Part shown: positions 1 to 9,024 of the stretch, in pieces
Layout: the number at the start of each line of letters is the position of its first letter
Numbering within the stretch: the stretch's first letter is position 1
Assembly: GCF_900188175.1 (NCBI RefSeq)
Contig: NZ_FZOQ01000021.1
Location: forward strand, 1-64,000
Reading direction: 5' to 3'
From: Pontibacter ummariensis
Lineage (GTDB): Bacteria > Bacteroidota > Bacteroidia > Cytophagales > Hymenobacteraceae
DNA: 64,000 nucleotides
Notes under the pieces: generated by a model
Seen by the model: the letters and a program-made list of their open reading frames with translations, nothing else
Told to the model about the DNA's origin: nothing
Database searches by the model: none
Program-made: the position numbers and the translations under genes

Positions 1-94
1 AATTAATAAGTAAGAATTAATAAGTAAGAATTAATAAGTAAGAATTAATAAGTAAGAATTAATAAGTAAGAATTAATAAGTAAGAATTAATAAG
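1..94. repeat. 14-bp AT-rich tandem repeat at the left edge
   Basis: Six perfect head-to-tail copies of AATTAATAAGTAAG (1-84) and a 10-base partial copy (85-94). The array starts at base 1, so its true length is unknown. There are no unique spacers, so it is not a CRISPR array. Arrays like this occur as replication iterons, as partition sites near parA, or as slippage expansions. Which applies cannot be decided here. The first gene to the right is a relaxase. Confidence 0.95.
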
Positions 95-245
95 TTTTAA
101 CTATTAAATTTTAAGTTTAATATTATAAATAATAACTAATAATTATTAAGTAAAAGATAATAGTTTAAAATTGTTAAATAATATATAGTAGCTTTTATGT
201 GAAAGTTATTATTTGTTATATTTTTGAAGCGTTAATGAGTGGGCT
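95..245. other. AT-rich non-coding leader of the mobilization genes
   Basis: Extremely A+T-rich sequence between the tandem repeat and the relaxase start, with no reading frame of note. By position it could hold the promoter of the mobilization operon or an origin of transfer, but I see no clear inverted repeat with a nic-like site, so neither is claimed. Confidence 0.4.
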
Positions 246-1823
246 ATGATCGTGAAAATCCTTTCTGCCGCTGCCGGGTTCAATGGCGTTGTTTACAATG
301 AAGAGAAAAGAGCACAGGGTGCAGCTCAGCTGCTCAAGGCTGAGAACTTCGGTTTCTTGAACCTGGCTGCGGGAAACTTGAAGCAGGAGGATTATATCAG
401 GTACATGACGTTGGTGGCAAACACAAACGAGTCAGTGCTAAAGTCCCAGTTCCATGCCATAATTTCCTGTAAGGGAAGGGAGAAGAGTGCGGAGGAACTC
501 CTGGAAATCGCGGAGAAATACCTCCAGCGCATGGGGTACCATGATAACCCCTACCTTATCTACTTTCATTCAGATACTGCGCACAACCATGTACACATAG
601 TATCTACCAGGGTAAGCAAAGAGGGGAAGAAGGTGAACGACAAGTATGAAAACATGAGGTCTCAGAAAGTGATGCAGGAGATTCTGATGCAGGATGTGGC
701 ATACGAGGTAAAAGCATACTTGAGGAAAGCGCTGGCATATGGATTTTCCTCTGAAGCTCAGTTTAAGTTACTGCTCGAAAGGGAAGGCGTGAAAGTCACG
801 GAGAAGGATGGACAGTACCAGTTCATTAAGTACGGTTCAGTGGTGCATGCCTTTGCAAGGAAAGAAGTTGCTGACAGGATAGCAAAGTATAAAGCACCAG
901 ATACGCGTGTAGGGCAGCTGAAAGCCATATTCCGCAAGTATAAACGAGGCCTAACGGTGGAGCAGTTCTCCGGGCTATTAAAGGAAAAGTTCGGGATAGA
1001 GCTGGTGGTGCACCAGGCAAAGGGGAAGAGCACTCCCTATGGCTACACGATTCTCGACCATGCCAGCAAACTGGTGCTGAAGGGTTCCCAGGTGATGAAG
1101 CTCGACGAGCTGCTTTCCAGTGTTAACAGAGAAGAGAAAATACAGGCTGGACGGGAGCTCATAGCCAAGCTTTCTGCAGACAGGGGGCTGTGCTACACCG
1201 GTTTCAAAAGACAGCTGGAGGCAACAGGGCTCCTTGTCAACAAAAAGGGAGAGATCCGCATCAAGGGAGATGAAGAAGGCAGCATCCCTGTTCTGATGCT
1301 TGATAAGGCCCATGTCAGGGCGCTGCTTTACCAAGAAAGGCTGCAGGAGGCGCGGCAGTACGCCGTGACGAGCGACAAGGATATGAGGCTGCTTTCCAGG
1401 CTGTTTTTTGTAAAGCAGTCGGATCTGTCGGTTGCGAAGGCTTCTGACCCTCTGGAGAAGGAGGTGGTAGCCGCCAAACTGCACAGCGGCCTTGCCAGCG
1501 GCAGGCCGCTGCAGGAAATGCTGGACAGTTGCGGCTGGAGCATCGCTCATGCAGACGGAAAGCACTTCCTGATTGATCATCAGCAGAAACGGGTGTATGC
1601 CTGGGCAGATCTGACAAAAGAGAGGCCTGACTTTCATGCTGTGCAGGTTGTTGAGCTTGATAAGGGTAGTGATCGGGCGAGAGAGGAAAGGCTGCAGGAC
1701 GCATGGACCCAGTCTTCCGGGACCATCGGTCAACTGGCAGCTTCTATGCTTTACCTTATGGAGTCAAACCTCGGGTCTGATCAGGGAGAGAATAGGAAGA
1801 GAAAGAATCAACGAAAACGATAA
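246..1823 (+). CDS. Relaxase / mobilization nuclease (MobB-like)
   Basis: A 525-residue protein of the relaxase/mobilization nuclease family. Such enzymes nick the transferred strand at the origin of transfer, stay covalently bound to its 5' end and pilot it to the coupling protein. The signature is the metal-binding histidine triad HNHVH at residues 113-117, preceded by FHSD (H108). Tyr17 in the N-terminal strand-turn is a plausible nicking tyrosine. The N-terminal 200 or so residues carry the nuclease and the rest is helical and charged, as in Bacteroidota MobB proteins. The gene is followed after 20 bp by parA, an order usual in conjugative elements of this phylum. Start: the first ATG of the frame, right after the AT-rich leader. 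Confidence 0.9.
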   Translation: MIVKILSAAAGFNGVVYNEEKRAQGAAQLLKAENFGFLNLAAGNLKQEDYIRYMTLVANTNESVLKSQFHAIISCKGREKSAEELLEIAEKYLQRMGYHDNPYLIYFHSDTAHNHVHIVSTRVSKEGKKVNDKYENMRSQKVMQEILMQDVAYEVKAYLRKALAYGFSSEAQFKLLLEREGVKVTEKDGQYQFIKYGSVVHAFARKEVADRIAKYKAPDTRVGQLKAIFRKYKRGLTVEQFSGLLKEKFGIELVVHQAKGKSTPYGYTILDHASKLVLKGSQVMKLDELLSSVNREEKIQAGRELIAKLSADRGLCYTGFKRQLEATGLLVNKKGEIRIKGDEEGSIPVLMLDKAHVRALLYQERLQEARQYAVTSDKDMRLLSRLFFVKQSDLSVAKASDPLEKEVVAAKLHSGLASGRPLQEMLDSCGWSIAHADGKHFLIDHQQKRVYAWADLTKERPDFHAVQVVELDKGSDRAREERLQDAWTQSSGTIGQLAASMLYLMESNLGSDQGENRKRKNQRKR

Positions 1824-1843
1824 TACACATAGACGATTAATAC

Positions 1844-2473
1844 ATGAAAATTGTAGTAGCAAATCAAAAAGGAGGGGTAGGCAAGTCCACCACCTGTATA
1901 CTGCTGGCTAACTATCTGGCCTTGGAGAAAAAGGACAATGTGATCATCCTGGATATGGACTTTCAGGACTCCATCTACTCCAGATGGGAGAAGGAGAAGG
2001 AGCTGTATGCCAATGACCCACTGTACGAGGTTATCAAGATGGAGGTAGAGGAGTACCCGAAATACAAGGTGCACATTGATAGTCTGCAAGGGGGGCATGT
2101 TATTATGGACATGCCTGGCAGGCTGGACACGAACGAGCTCATTGCTGTATACCAGGACGCTGAAGTAATCGTCTGTCCGTTTGCCTATGAAAAGATGACT
2201 TTTGAGTCCACCATGTTCTTTGTTCAGGTGGCCAAGCATGTTAACCCGCAGGTAAAGATCGTGTTCCTGCCAAACCGCCTGAAGTCCTCCGTGAACTATG
2301 AATTGAAAGCTGCAGTGGATGAGCAGCTGGCGCAGTTCGGCACTGTAGCTCCGGCGCTGCCAGACCGGGTAGGATTTCAACGCATAGATACCGTATCTAT
2401 CTCTTCGGATATCCGAGGGGTGCTCGACAAGTCTTTTGGATATATATATAATGAGTATTTAGAGACAACATAG
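1844..2473 (+). CDS. parA: ParA-family ATPase (TraA-like)
   Basis: A 209-residue MinD/ParA-type ATPase. The deviant Walker A motif KGGVGKST is at residues 9-16, and the Walker A' segment with LDMDFQDS lies near residue 40, as in small plasmid and transposon ParA proteins. It probably helps segregate the element or organises the mobilization complex; in Bacteroides conjugative transposons the equivalent is TraA. It lacks the N-terminal HTH of large ParA proteins, so DNA recognition would come from a partner, for which the next gene is the natural candidate. It lies 20 bp after the relaxase gene and is probably co-transcribed with it. Confidence 0.92.
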   Translation: MKIVVANQKGGVGKSTTCILLANYLALEKKDNVIILDMDFQDSIYSRWEKEKELYANDPLYEVIKMEVEEYPKYKVHIDSLQGGHVIMDMPGRLDTNELIAVYQDAEVIVCPFAYEKMTFESTMFFVQVAKHVNPQVKIVFLPNRLKSSVNYELKAAVDEQLAQFGTVAPALPDRVGFQRIDTVSISSDIRGVLDKSFGYIYNEYLETT

Positions 2474-2545
2474 AAGATTCTTTAAATAAAATTTATATTA
2501 ATATTCAATAATTGAAACATTTTAATTAAATAACGTATAATATTC

Positions 2546-3040
2546 ATGGCTACAGCAGGTAACAAAGGGTTTGACATCAAGAGCTTTAAGCAAAGCATAG
2601 GACAGGCTCCCCAGCAGAAAAACGCAGAAGAGAAAGCTGTTCAACCAGTTCCTGAGGAAAAAGAAGAGACGGCGCCCGCAGTTTCAAAATCGGGCAAAAA
2701 AGGTGAAAAGCCTAAGGCTTCTTCTACCGCTACAGCAGGCAAAAAGCAGGAGGCGCCTTCCTCGAAAAAGACAGCTGCAAAGGCTTCGGGTAAAGCAGCG
2801 TCAGGTTTGAGCTTTGAACAACTGCTTGCTGAGCTCGATAGTGCGAAGGATGAGTTTACCTTTACCTCCAAAACAGTTTATGTGGACGTGCATATACACG
2901 AAGTGCTAGACCTGCTGAAGAAAAAAGGAGGGATCAAAATCAATGTGCTGGCAAGCTACCTGTTTGCCAAATTCATTGAAGAGCATAAAGAGGAGATCCA
3001 AAGGCTACGTGATAGGACGGATAACAAGTTCTTGAACTAA
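2546..3040 (+). CDS. Small basic protein with DUF3408/RHH-like C-terminus
   Basis: A 164-residue protein. Residues 1-90 are a low-complexity Lys/Ala/Glu/Pro linker, predicted to be disordered. Residues 90-164 form a compact domain with a beta-strand (VYVDVHIHEVL) followed by two helices. This resembles ribbon-helix-helix DNA-binding domains and the DUF3408 proteins (TraB/TraC/TraD type) that follow parA in Bacteroides conjugative transposons. Probable role: DNA-binding partner of ParA or accessory protein of the relaxosome. The family placement is inferred from fold pattern and position and is not certain. Confidence 0.6.
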   Translation: MATAGNKGFDIKSFKQSIGQAPQQKNAEEKAVQPVPEEKEETAPAVSKSGKKGEKPKASSTATAGKKQEAPSSKKTAAKASGKAASGLSFEQLLAELDSAKDEFTFTSKTVYVDVHIHEVLDLLKKKGGIKINVLASYLFAKFIEEHKEEIQRLRDRTDNKFLN

Positions 3041-3194
3041 GCTGAATCTATAACATTAGGTAAAAAAGTATATAAATAAATAATCTAATCTTAAAATATA
3101 CGTATAAGTATAAAACCGTATTTCATATCGATTATATATTTAAATTAGGAATGTCTAGTCTTTAAATCGATGTTTTAACTTAAATTATATAGCT

Positions 3195-3605
3195 ATGTCT
3201 TGGGGCGTTTTCTTTGCTACGGTAGCAGTGCTCTATGTGCTTTATTATGCAGGTAACCTGTTGTTTGACCTGTACCTTCGAAATGCAAAAGGCGTAGCCG
3301 CAGATATGGTAGCGCAGTACAGTGTTTCAGATTTAGTAGACACTACAGAGGCACCCCAAGACGTTGTGGACGAGGATTACCTGGAGGAAGAATTCGAGGA
3401 GGACTATGAGGATTACGAGCAGGAGGAGCAACCCTTGGATAGCGATCCCCAAGAATATCCTGTTGCAGCCGACGGGCATGCCTTTGCGCATCAGACGGCC
3501 TCTGAGAATAGTGTCGCCATGCCCGTGATAGGGCAGGGGATACCCCTAGAGGAGTTCCTTCAGAACGCCAGGCGACTTTCAAACGCAATACCTTTTTCTT
3601 CATAA
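3195..3605 (+). CDS. Small membrane-anchored acidic protein of the tra operon
   Basis: A 136-residue protein not recognised as a named family. The N-terminus (about residues 3-22) is one hydrophobic helix that could anchor it in the inner membrane. Residues 55-75 are an unbroken acidic stretch rich in Glu, Asp and Tyr, and the C-terminus is neutral and polar. It sits 24 bp before traE, in the place where Bacteroides elements carry TraD-like proteins. It starts the secretion operon after a 154-bp AT-rich gap that may hold the operon promoter. Function unknown; it may be a conjugation accessory or regulatory protein. Confidence 0.6.
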   Translation: MSWGVFFATVAVLYVLYYAGNLLFDLYLRNAKGVAADMVAQYSVSDLVDTTEAPQDVVDEDYLEEEFEEDYEDYEQEEQPLDSDPQEYPVAADGHAFAHQTASENSVAMPVIGQGIPLEEFLQNARRLSNAIPFSS

Positions 3606-3629
3606 ATTTTTAACTCAATGACAGAGATT

Positions 3630-3923
3630 ATGAAAAAGTTACTTGCTATGCTCGTATTGGTAGTCCTCGCTGTCCCATCTTCCTTTGCTCAAGGGGCCGG
3701 AGGCATTGATGCCGGAGCCTCTGAGCTCCAAACTTACATTGACCCTGTAGGCAACTTAATCCTGGTCATCGGAGCTATTGTTGGCCTGATTGGAGGAGTT
3801 AGAGTGTACATCAAGTGGAACTCCGGGGACCAAGACACACAAAAGGCTGTCATGGGGTGGATGGGGTCCTGCGTATTCCTGATGGTGGTGGGGGTAGTGA
3901 TCAAAGCCTTCTTCGGCTTATAA
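3630..3923 (+). CDS. traE: TraE, DUF4134 pilin-like protein (VirB2 role)
   Basis: A 97-residue protein with a signal peptide ending in FAQ, then a short periplasmic loop and two hydrophobic helices. The conserved segment VGGVR-VYIKWNSGDQD between the helices marks the DUF4134/TraE family. By size and topology it is the VirB2-like subunit of the conjugation pilus or channel. I chose the ATG at 3630, which gives a clean MKK signal peptide; an in-frame ATG at 3618 adds four residues. It is followed after 3 bp by traF. Confidence 0.88.
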   Translation: MKKLLAMLVLVVLAVPSSFAQGAGGIDAGASELQTYIDPVGNLILVIGAIVGLIGGVRVYIKWNSGDQDTQKAVMGWMGSCVFLMVVGVVIKAFFGL

Positions 3924-3926
3924 GCC

Positions 3927-4229
3927 GTGGCTCCCGAAGATAACAGAGGATTTAATGTCTACAAGGGGCTGCAAAAACCCCTTGTATTTAAATCCTTGAA
4001 AGGTAGATATATCTACTGGGGTCTGGCCTCTGTTCTAACTGGCTTCTTTGCGGCAGTTGTCATATCTGTTTCGCTCAACTTCTTTTCAGGTCTGGTAGCC
4101 TTGGTGATCGTGACTTTCGGCGGTATGGGGTTTACGGCTATGCAGCAGAAGAAAGGGTTGCATCATAAAACGAAGTCCAAAGGGGTATACATCATGCCCG
4201 CACAATGGAGGCGTTCTGCACGAAGATAG
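3927..4229 (+). CDS. traF: TraF, DUF4133 membrane protein (VirB3-like)
   Basis: A 100-residue DUF4133/TraF protein with two adjacent transmembrane helices (about residues 29-72) and the family motif near its N-terminus, FNVYKGLQKPLVFKSLKGRY. The C-terminus is basic and cytoplasmic. In conjugation systems VirB3-like proteins link the VirB4 ATPase to the membrane, which fits its place between traE and traG. It starts with GTG three bases after the traE stop; there is no ATG in a suitable position. Confidence 0.85.
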   Translation: MAPEDNRGFNVYKGLQKPLVFKSLKGRYIYWGLASVLTGFFAAVVISVSLNFFSGLVALVIVTFGGMGFTAMQQKKGLHHKTKSKGVYIMPAQWRRSARR

Positions 4230-4277
4230 GAGCCTGGCCCTGGCAGCACAACTTTAACGTCATCACTTTTCTCAGCC

Positions 4278-6722
4278 ATGAAAAAGCAGCGGTTTGGTCT
4301 GCCATACATTGGCATAGACCGTCATGCCCATGATATTCTATATCATGAGCGCGGAGACTATTCGGTTATCATCAAAGTACAAAATCCTGCCCTGCAGTAT
4401 TGTGCAGACGTGGAGGCTTACCATCTCTTCCACCAGACCTTTGCCAACATCGTTAAAATTCTAGGCGCAGGCTACACTCTTCAGAAAACGGACATACTAG
4501 CCAGGAAGTGCTATGTGCCGAAGCAAATGGATGATCTCCTGAGTCAGAAATTTCAGGAGACATTTGCAGGAAGAGAGTACCTGGACGTCTCTACATATCT
4601 GACTATAACAAGGGACGTGCGGCGCTCCAGCTTCTTTACATATGACGAGAAAGACTTCAAAGCATTCCAGCGGAACGTTGCCAAAGTGCTGGACATACTG
4701 GAGAGCAGGTCTTTCAAGCCCTATGCTCTGAAAGAGACCGAGGTGAAGCAGTTTATTTCCCGCATGCTTGCCTTCAACTTTTCCGATGAGGTTTATGCGC
4801 TCAATAACCTCCTTGCCTCAGAGGAAGGCCTGAAAGTTGGTGGCAGCGTTATCCGATGTATCTCGCTTGTGGACATAGATGAGATTAACTTCCCGTCCAA
4901 TCTTAAGCCAAACACAGCGCTTCACATAGGGTACAGCCTCCCGGTAGACCTGATGCATTTTCTGCACCAGGTGCCAGGTTGTGACTGCCTGGTGTACAAC
5001 CAGGTGATCCAAATCCCTGATCAGCGCCATGAATTGGCCAGGCTGCAGGCCAAAAGAAAAAAACACCTCTCCATGCCTGACCCGGCCAATGATCTGAGTG
5101 TGCAGGATATTGATCAGGTGATGGCCGATATCGCCAAGGATAACCAGCTGCTTGTGTACGGGCATTACAGCGTGCTGCTTTCAGCCAGAGAAAAGGAGAT
5201 AGACCGTGCCGCTAACTATCTGGAAAGCGCTTTGTTTTCCATTGGCATTATTCCCTCCCGAAACGCATATAACCAACTCGAGCTATTCCGGTGTGCCTTG
5301 CCCGGCAATAGTTCGGAGCTTAAAGTATATGATAAGTTTTTGACTACTTCAGACGCGGCCTTATGTCTGCTTTTTAAAGAACGTTTGCTGCAAAGTGAGT
5401 CATCCAGTTTTCAGGTATACTTCACGGACCGGCAGGGGATTCCTATCACGATTGACACAAGTGATGCGCCTATCTTCTCAGGCCGGATGAATAACCGTAA
5501 CAAGTTCGTGTTGGGACCTTCGGGAGCGGGAAAATCATTTTTCATGAACCACCTGATCCGGCAGTATGCCCTGCAGCACACAGATGTTATTTTGGTGGAT
5601 ACCGGACACAGTTACTCCGGCCTGTGTGCCTACTACAGGGGCCGCTACATTACCTACTCCGAAGAGCAGCCGATCACCATGAACCCCTTCCGGATCTCTG
5701 CTGCCGAATTCAACGAGGAGAAGCGGGAGTTTCTCAAGTCATTGGTGGGCCTGCTCTGGAAAGGTGCCGGGGGCACTGTCAGCCAAATTGAGGACAGCGT
5801 CCTCTCTTCCGTTATCACTTCCTATTACCAACACTACTTTGAAAACGGCTTGGAGAGCAGCTACCTTTCCTTCCAGTCCTTCTATGACTTCTCCATCAGA
5901 AAGATCGAGGAGATCACGCAAAAAGAGTCTATTAACTTTGACCTGACCAGTTACCGCTTTATCCTCAAGAAGTTCTGCAAAGGGGAGGCGTATGGCCAGA
6001 TTCTGAACAACGAGCTGGATACCACCCTGTTTGATGAGCCCTTTATTGTTTTCGAAATAGATGCCATCAAGGAGCATAAGGTACTTTTCCCGATCACCAC
6101 CCTGATCATCATGGATGTGTTCCTTCAGAAGATGCGCCACAAGAAGAACCGTAAGGCGCTCATCATCGAGGAGGCCTGGAAGGCCATTGCCTCTCCGCTG
6201 ATGGCCGGCTATATCCTCTACGTCTATAAAACGGTCCGCAAATTCTGGGGAGAGGCCGTGGTCGTGACACAGGAGCTGGATGATATCATCGGCAATGTTG
6301 TGGTTAAGAACTCTATCATCAACAACTCCGACACCATCTGCCTTTTGGACCAGACCAAGTTCAAGGACAATTTCGATGAGATCGCCGCGCTGCTCTCCCT
6401 CAATGAGGTGGAGCGCAAGAAAATATTTACCATCAACAGCCTCGACAACAAAGAGGGGCGGGGCCGCTTCAAGGAAGTCTACATCAAGCGCGGGGCTTCC
6501 GGTGAGGTGTACGGTGTGGAGGTATCGCTGGAAGAGTATTTGACCTTTACTACCGAGCGCCAGGAAAAAGAGGCCATGCACGTGTACCTGAGCAAGTATG
6601 GGGATTTCAGGGAAGCCCTGGAAAGATTTGTCGCAGACTTCAGGGCCTCGGGGCTCAAGCTAAACGAATTTGTTCACCTTATTTTGCAACGCAGCTATGA
6701 AAAAGTACCTCTACACACTTAG
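4278..6722 (+). CDS. traG: TraG, VirB4-family conjugation ATPase
   Basis: An 814-residue ATPase that energises assembly of the type IV secretion channel. The N-terminal half is the DUF3875/CagE-like region. Walker A, GPSGAGKSF, lies at about residues 414-422 and Walker B, ALIIEEAWKAI, at about residues 626-636. A VVTQE segment downstream matches motif 3 of VirB4 and TraG proteins. Length and architecture are full for the family. The 3' end overlaps the next gene by 26 bp, which suggests translational coupling. It is a cytoplasmic or membrane-associated hexamer by family knowledge. Confidence 0.95.
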   Translation: MKKQRFGLPYIGIDRHAHDILYHERGDYSVIIKVQNPALQYCADVEAYHLFHQTFANIVKILGAGYTLQKTDILARKCYVPKQMDDLLSQKFQETFAGREYLDVSTYLTITRDVRRSSFFTYDEKDFKAFQRNVAKVLDILESRSFKPYALKETEVKQFISRMLAFNFSDEVYALNNLLASEEGLKVGGSVIRCISLVDIDEINFPSNLKPNTALHIGYSLPVDLMHFLHQVPGCDCLVYNQVIQIPDQRHELARLQAKRKKHLSMPDPANDLSVQDIDQVMADIAKDNQLLVYGHYSVLLSAREKEIDRAANYLESALFSIGIIPSRNAYNQLELFRCALPGNSSELKVYDKFLTTSDAALCLLFKERLLQSESSSFQVYFTDRQGIPITIDTSDAPIFSGRMNNRNKFVLGPSGAGKSFFMNHLIRQYALQHTDVILVDTGHSYSGLCAYYRGRYITYSEEQPITMNPFRISAAEFNEEKREFLKSLVGLLWKGAGGTVSQIEDSVLSSVITSYYQHYFENGLESSYLSFQSFYDFSIRKIEEITQKESINFDLTSYRFILKKFCKGEAYGQILNNELDTTLFDEPFIVFEIDAIKEHKVLFPITTLIIMDVFLQKMRHKKNRKALIIEEAWKAIASPLMAGYILYVYKTVRKFWGEAVVVTQELDDIIGNVVVKNSIINNSDTICLLDQTKFKDNFDEIAALLSLNEVERKKIFTINSLDNKEGRGRFKEVYIKRGASGEVYGVEVSLEEYLTFTTERQEKEAMHVYLSKYGDFREALERFVADFRASGLKLNEFVHLILQRSYEKVPLHT

Positions 6723-7368
6723 CTTTCTGGGTCTGGTAACAGGGCATGTACTAGCCCAGCAGGTTGTTTTTGACCCAGCGGTCGTCTCCACACTTGTTGT
6801 GAACCATACGGCCCAGCAGGCGGCCTTAAATGACATTAAGGAAAACGAAGGAAAGATTGCGGCCCTGCAGACGACCATTAGCCTGAAGATGACGCAGATC
6901 AAAGAGCTGGAGGAAAAGATGTACAACTCTCTCAAATCCGTTCAATCCATTATCGGGCAGAGTAAAAACATTATTTATGCCTCCCAAATTGCCGCAGACA
7001 TAGGCCACTACCAAAACCAAATGATGGAACTGGCGCGCGGTGATAACGAGTTGCTCCTGATCGCTGCCAAGACAGAGCTGGAGCTGCTCAACCGTACATC
7101 CGACCTGTTTACCTATATCTACCAGGTGGCTGTTATCGGCACGGATGTGAATCTGATGAACAACGCCGACAGGCTCACCCTTATCCGCCATGTAGTGGAC
7201 GAGCTGCGGGTGATGCGGGGCCTGGCCTATTCCATTACCCGAAAGATGCGCGTGGCCAAGTACGCGGGCCTTTTGAAGACCATGAACCCGATGGGACTTG
7301 CCTACCCTGACAACAGCCAGGCGATCATCCGCTCCCTGATGGATGAGTACAAGGCAATCAAGAAGTAA
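6697..7368 (+). CDS. VirB5-like secreted conjugation protein (TraI position)
   Basis: A 223-residue exported protein with a signal peptide (MKKYLYTLSFLGLVTGHVLA, cleavage near residue 20). A long alpha-helical, coiled-coil-like segment follows at about residues 30-110. In Bacteroides-type systems the gene after traG encodes such a helical periplasmic protein (TraI, DUF4141) that fills the VirB5 role. Sequence similarity to DUF4141 is only suggestive here. I moved the start to the ATG at 6697: it gives a proper signal peptide and overlaps traG, whereas the longer frame from 6670 would bury the signal. Confidence 0.75.
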   Translation: MKKYLYTLSFLGLVTGHVLAQQVVFDPAVVSTLVVNHTAQQAALNDIKENEGKIAALQTTISLKMTQIKELEEKMYNSLKSVQSIIGQSKNIIYASQIAADIGHYQNQMMELARGDNELLLIAAKTELELLNRTSDLFTYIYQVAVIGTDVNLMNNADRLTLIRHVVDELRVMRGLAYSITRKMRVAKYAGLLKTMNPMGLAYPDNSQAIIRSLMDEYKAIKK

Positions 7369-7383
7369 ATTATCTCTATTGCT

Positions 7384-8007
7384 ATGAAGACGTTATGTGT
7401 ACCTGCTTTGTGCCTGGCCCTGCTTCCCGGGCTCTTTACAGATGCCCTGGGGCAAGGCGTGCAGCCAGTTAACAGTAAAAACACAAGGTACCAGCTGGAG
7501 CGGGAGGTTGTTACCCGTTGGGGAAAGTTCAACCCGAAATGGTACTTTATTCTGTTTCATAACAAGTACAGGAAAGGACCTGATAGGCGGAACATGCTGC
7601 AGCTTGCCCCTACCATGGCTTTGCTGAACCAGAACAAGGTGAAGGCCCAGGCGCAGGAGGAAGCAGTAAGCCAGGTATATGAGCAGGAGATGTTCAAGTT
7701 TGCTGACAGGTCCCTGAATAAAGGATACCACCTGTTGTATAAAAAGAAGATCGATGAACTCAACACTGCCCTATTGGGGATGAATGCTGAGGCGGTGCAG
7801 GCCGGGGTGCAGGCAGATTATATTTTGGCCATCCATGCCGAGCGGGATAGAATTAACGCCGACATCGGGATCATCCTGGACGCTTACCTGGACGATGCCA
7901 AAAAAGGGGAGCAGCTGCGGGTATACATCGGGGAGCTTACGGCCTTGAGGAATGATTTCAGGCGGCTCATCTCTCTCTTTAAAACGAGTCAGGACTTAGC
8001 CGACTGA
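7384..8007 (+). CDS. Periplasmic helical protein of the tra operon, unknown
   Basis: A 207-residue protein not recognised as a named family. It has a signal peptide (about 23 residues, ending ALGQG) and a mostly alpha-helical mature part. A basic, aromatic patch (KWYFILFHNKYRKGP) lies near residues 52-66. It sits 15 bp after the VirB5-like gene and 4 bp before traJ, so it is almost certainly part of the same machine. It may be a second VirB5-like or a VirB7-like stabilising protein, but nothing in the sequence decides this. Confidence 0.7.
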   Translation: MKTLCVPALCLALLPGLFTDALGQGVQPVNSKNTRYQLEREVVTRWGKFNPKWYFILFHNKYRKGPDRRNMLQLAPTMALLNQNKVKAQAQEEAVSQVYEQEMFKFADRSLNKGYHLLYKKKIDELNTALLGMNAEAVQAGVQADYILAIHAERDRINADIGIILDAYLDDAKKGEQLRVYIGELTALRNDFRRLISLFKTSQDLAD

Positions 8008-8011
8008 TGCT

Positions 8012-9007
8012 ATGCGTGAATTGATCGATAAAGCCATATTTGACCTGTTCGACGGGCTCTTTCTCAATATACAGGATTTGGTGAGTGTTTTTCTGTATGA
8101 TGCGCAGGCGCTTTGCGCCATCAGCATGCTGCTCTACTTCGGCCTGGAGGCTTACAAAATGATGGCCGGGGATGAAACGCTTCGCATCATGCCTTTGCTG
8201 CGCCCTTTCGCCCTGACACTGGTGATTGTTTTCTGGCCAGGATTTATCGACGCAGTGAACCTGCCGCTGCAGCTAGTCAATGATCAGGCAAAAGGCATGT
8301 ACGGCGCACAGGTAGACCAGGTGGAGGATTTGCACCGGGAACGCCTCGCGCTGGTGGACTCTGTGGCCCGAAAGCTCTCTGAGAGCAGCGCCGAGTTTGA
8401 GCGGATTGAGAGTGAGGCCAGTGACGCGAGCTGGTACGAAACGATGGGGATTGACCTGCAACCCCTGTTTAACAAAATGAAAGGCTATTACCTGATGCTG
8501 ATGGCCAAGCTGCACTTTACTGCGATGATGGTGGTGGAGTGGATGGTGATCAGCATCTTCCAGGTATGTTCCTACATTATTTATTTCCTGCAGATCATCT
8601 TTGCAGGCATTCTGGTGATCCTGGGCCCCTTCTCCTTTGCCCTTAGCGTGCTGCCGGGCTTTCGGGACTCCTACCTGACCTGGATTGCCCGCTATATTTC
8701 CGTAGGGCTGTACTCGGGACTGGGCTATATCGTTATGTCCATCTCCTTTGTGCTGGTCAAGTATGGGTTGATGAAGGAAATAGATATCCTGAAGGCGGTA
8801 CTGGAGAGCGAAGAGATGTTCATTGCCTACGTTTCCTTCCCCTCGGGCGGCATCAGTTTCTACATCGTCTCCTTGATTGTGGGAGGATTGGCCATGCTCA
8901 CTATTCCCATTATTTCCACCTGGATCGTGCACACCACGGGTGTGGGTAATGCCATTGGCACGATGGCAGGAGGAGCTGTGAAGGCGGCCGGAGGAATTTT
9001 AAAGTAA
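8012..9007 (+). CDS. traJ: TraJ, polytopic channel protein (VirB6-like)
   Basis: A 331-residue integral membrane protein of the Bacteroidota TraJ family, the counterpart of VirB6, the inner-membrane channel component of type IV secretion. About six hydrophobic helices are visible: near residues 30-50, 67-85, 165-185, 190-215, 225-250 and 285-310. A periplasmic loop rich in charged helices lies between the second and third (residues 90-155). The central IFAGILVILGPFSFALSVLPG stretch is typical of TraJ. It is tightly packed, 4 bp after the previous gene and 17 bp before traK. Confidence 0.9.
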   Translation: MRELIDKAIFDLFDGLFLNIQDLVSVFLYDAQALCAISMLLYFGLEAYKMMAGDETLRIMPLLRPFALTLVIVFWPGFIDAVNLPLQLVNDQAKGMYGAQVDQVEDLHRERLALVDSVARKLSESSAEFERIESEASDASWYETMGIDLQPLFNKMKGYYLMLMAKLHFTAMMVVEWMVISIFQVCSYIIYFLQIIFAGILVILGPFSFALSVLPGFRDSYLTWIARYISVGLYSGLGYIVMSISFVLVKYGLMKEIDILKAVLESEEMFIAYVSFPSGGISFYIVSLIVGGLAMLTIPIISTWIVHTTGVGNAIGTMAGGAVKAAGGILK

Positions 9008-9024
9008 ACTAAAAAGCGCTTGCT

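Noticed and set aside
1..94. Possible CRISPR array
   Set aside because: Units are 14 bp, contiguous and identical, with no spacers and no cas genes in the window.
978..1733. 251-codon open frame on the minus strand
   Set aside because: Antisense to the relaxase gene, with no recognisable motif; the plus-strand protein has a clear catalytic signature.
5739..6581. 280-codon open frame on the minus strand
   Set aside because: Shadow of the traG ATPase domain, which carries Walker motifs in the plus frame.
8273..8932. 219-codon open frame on the minus strand
   Set aside because: Antisense to traJ, with His/Asp-rich composition typical of a reverse reading of hydrophobic codons.
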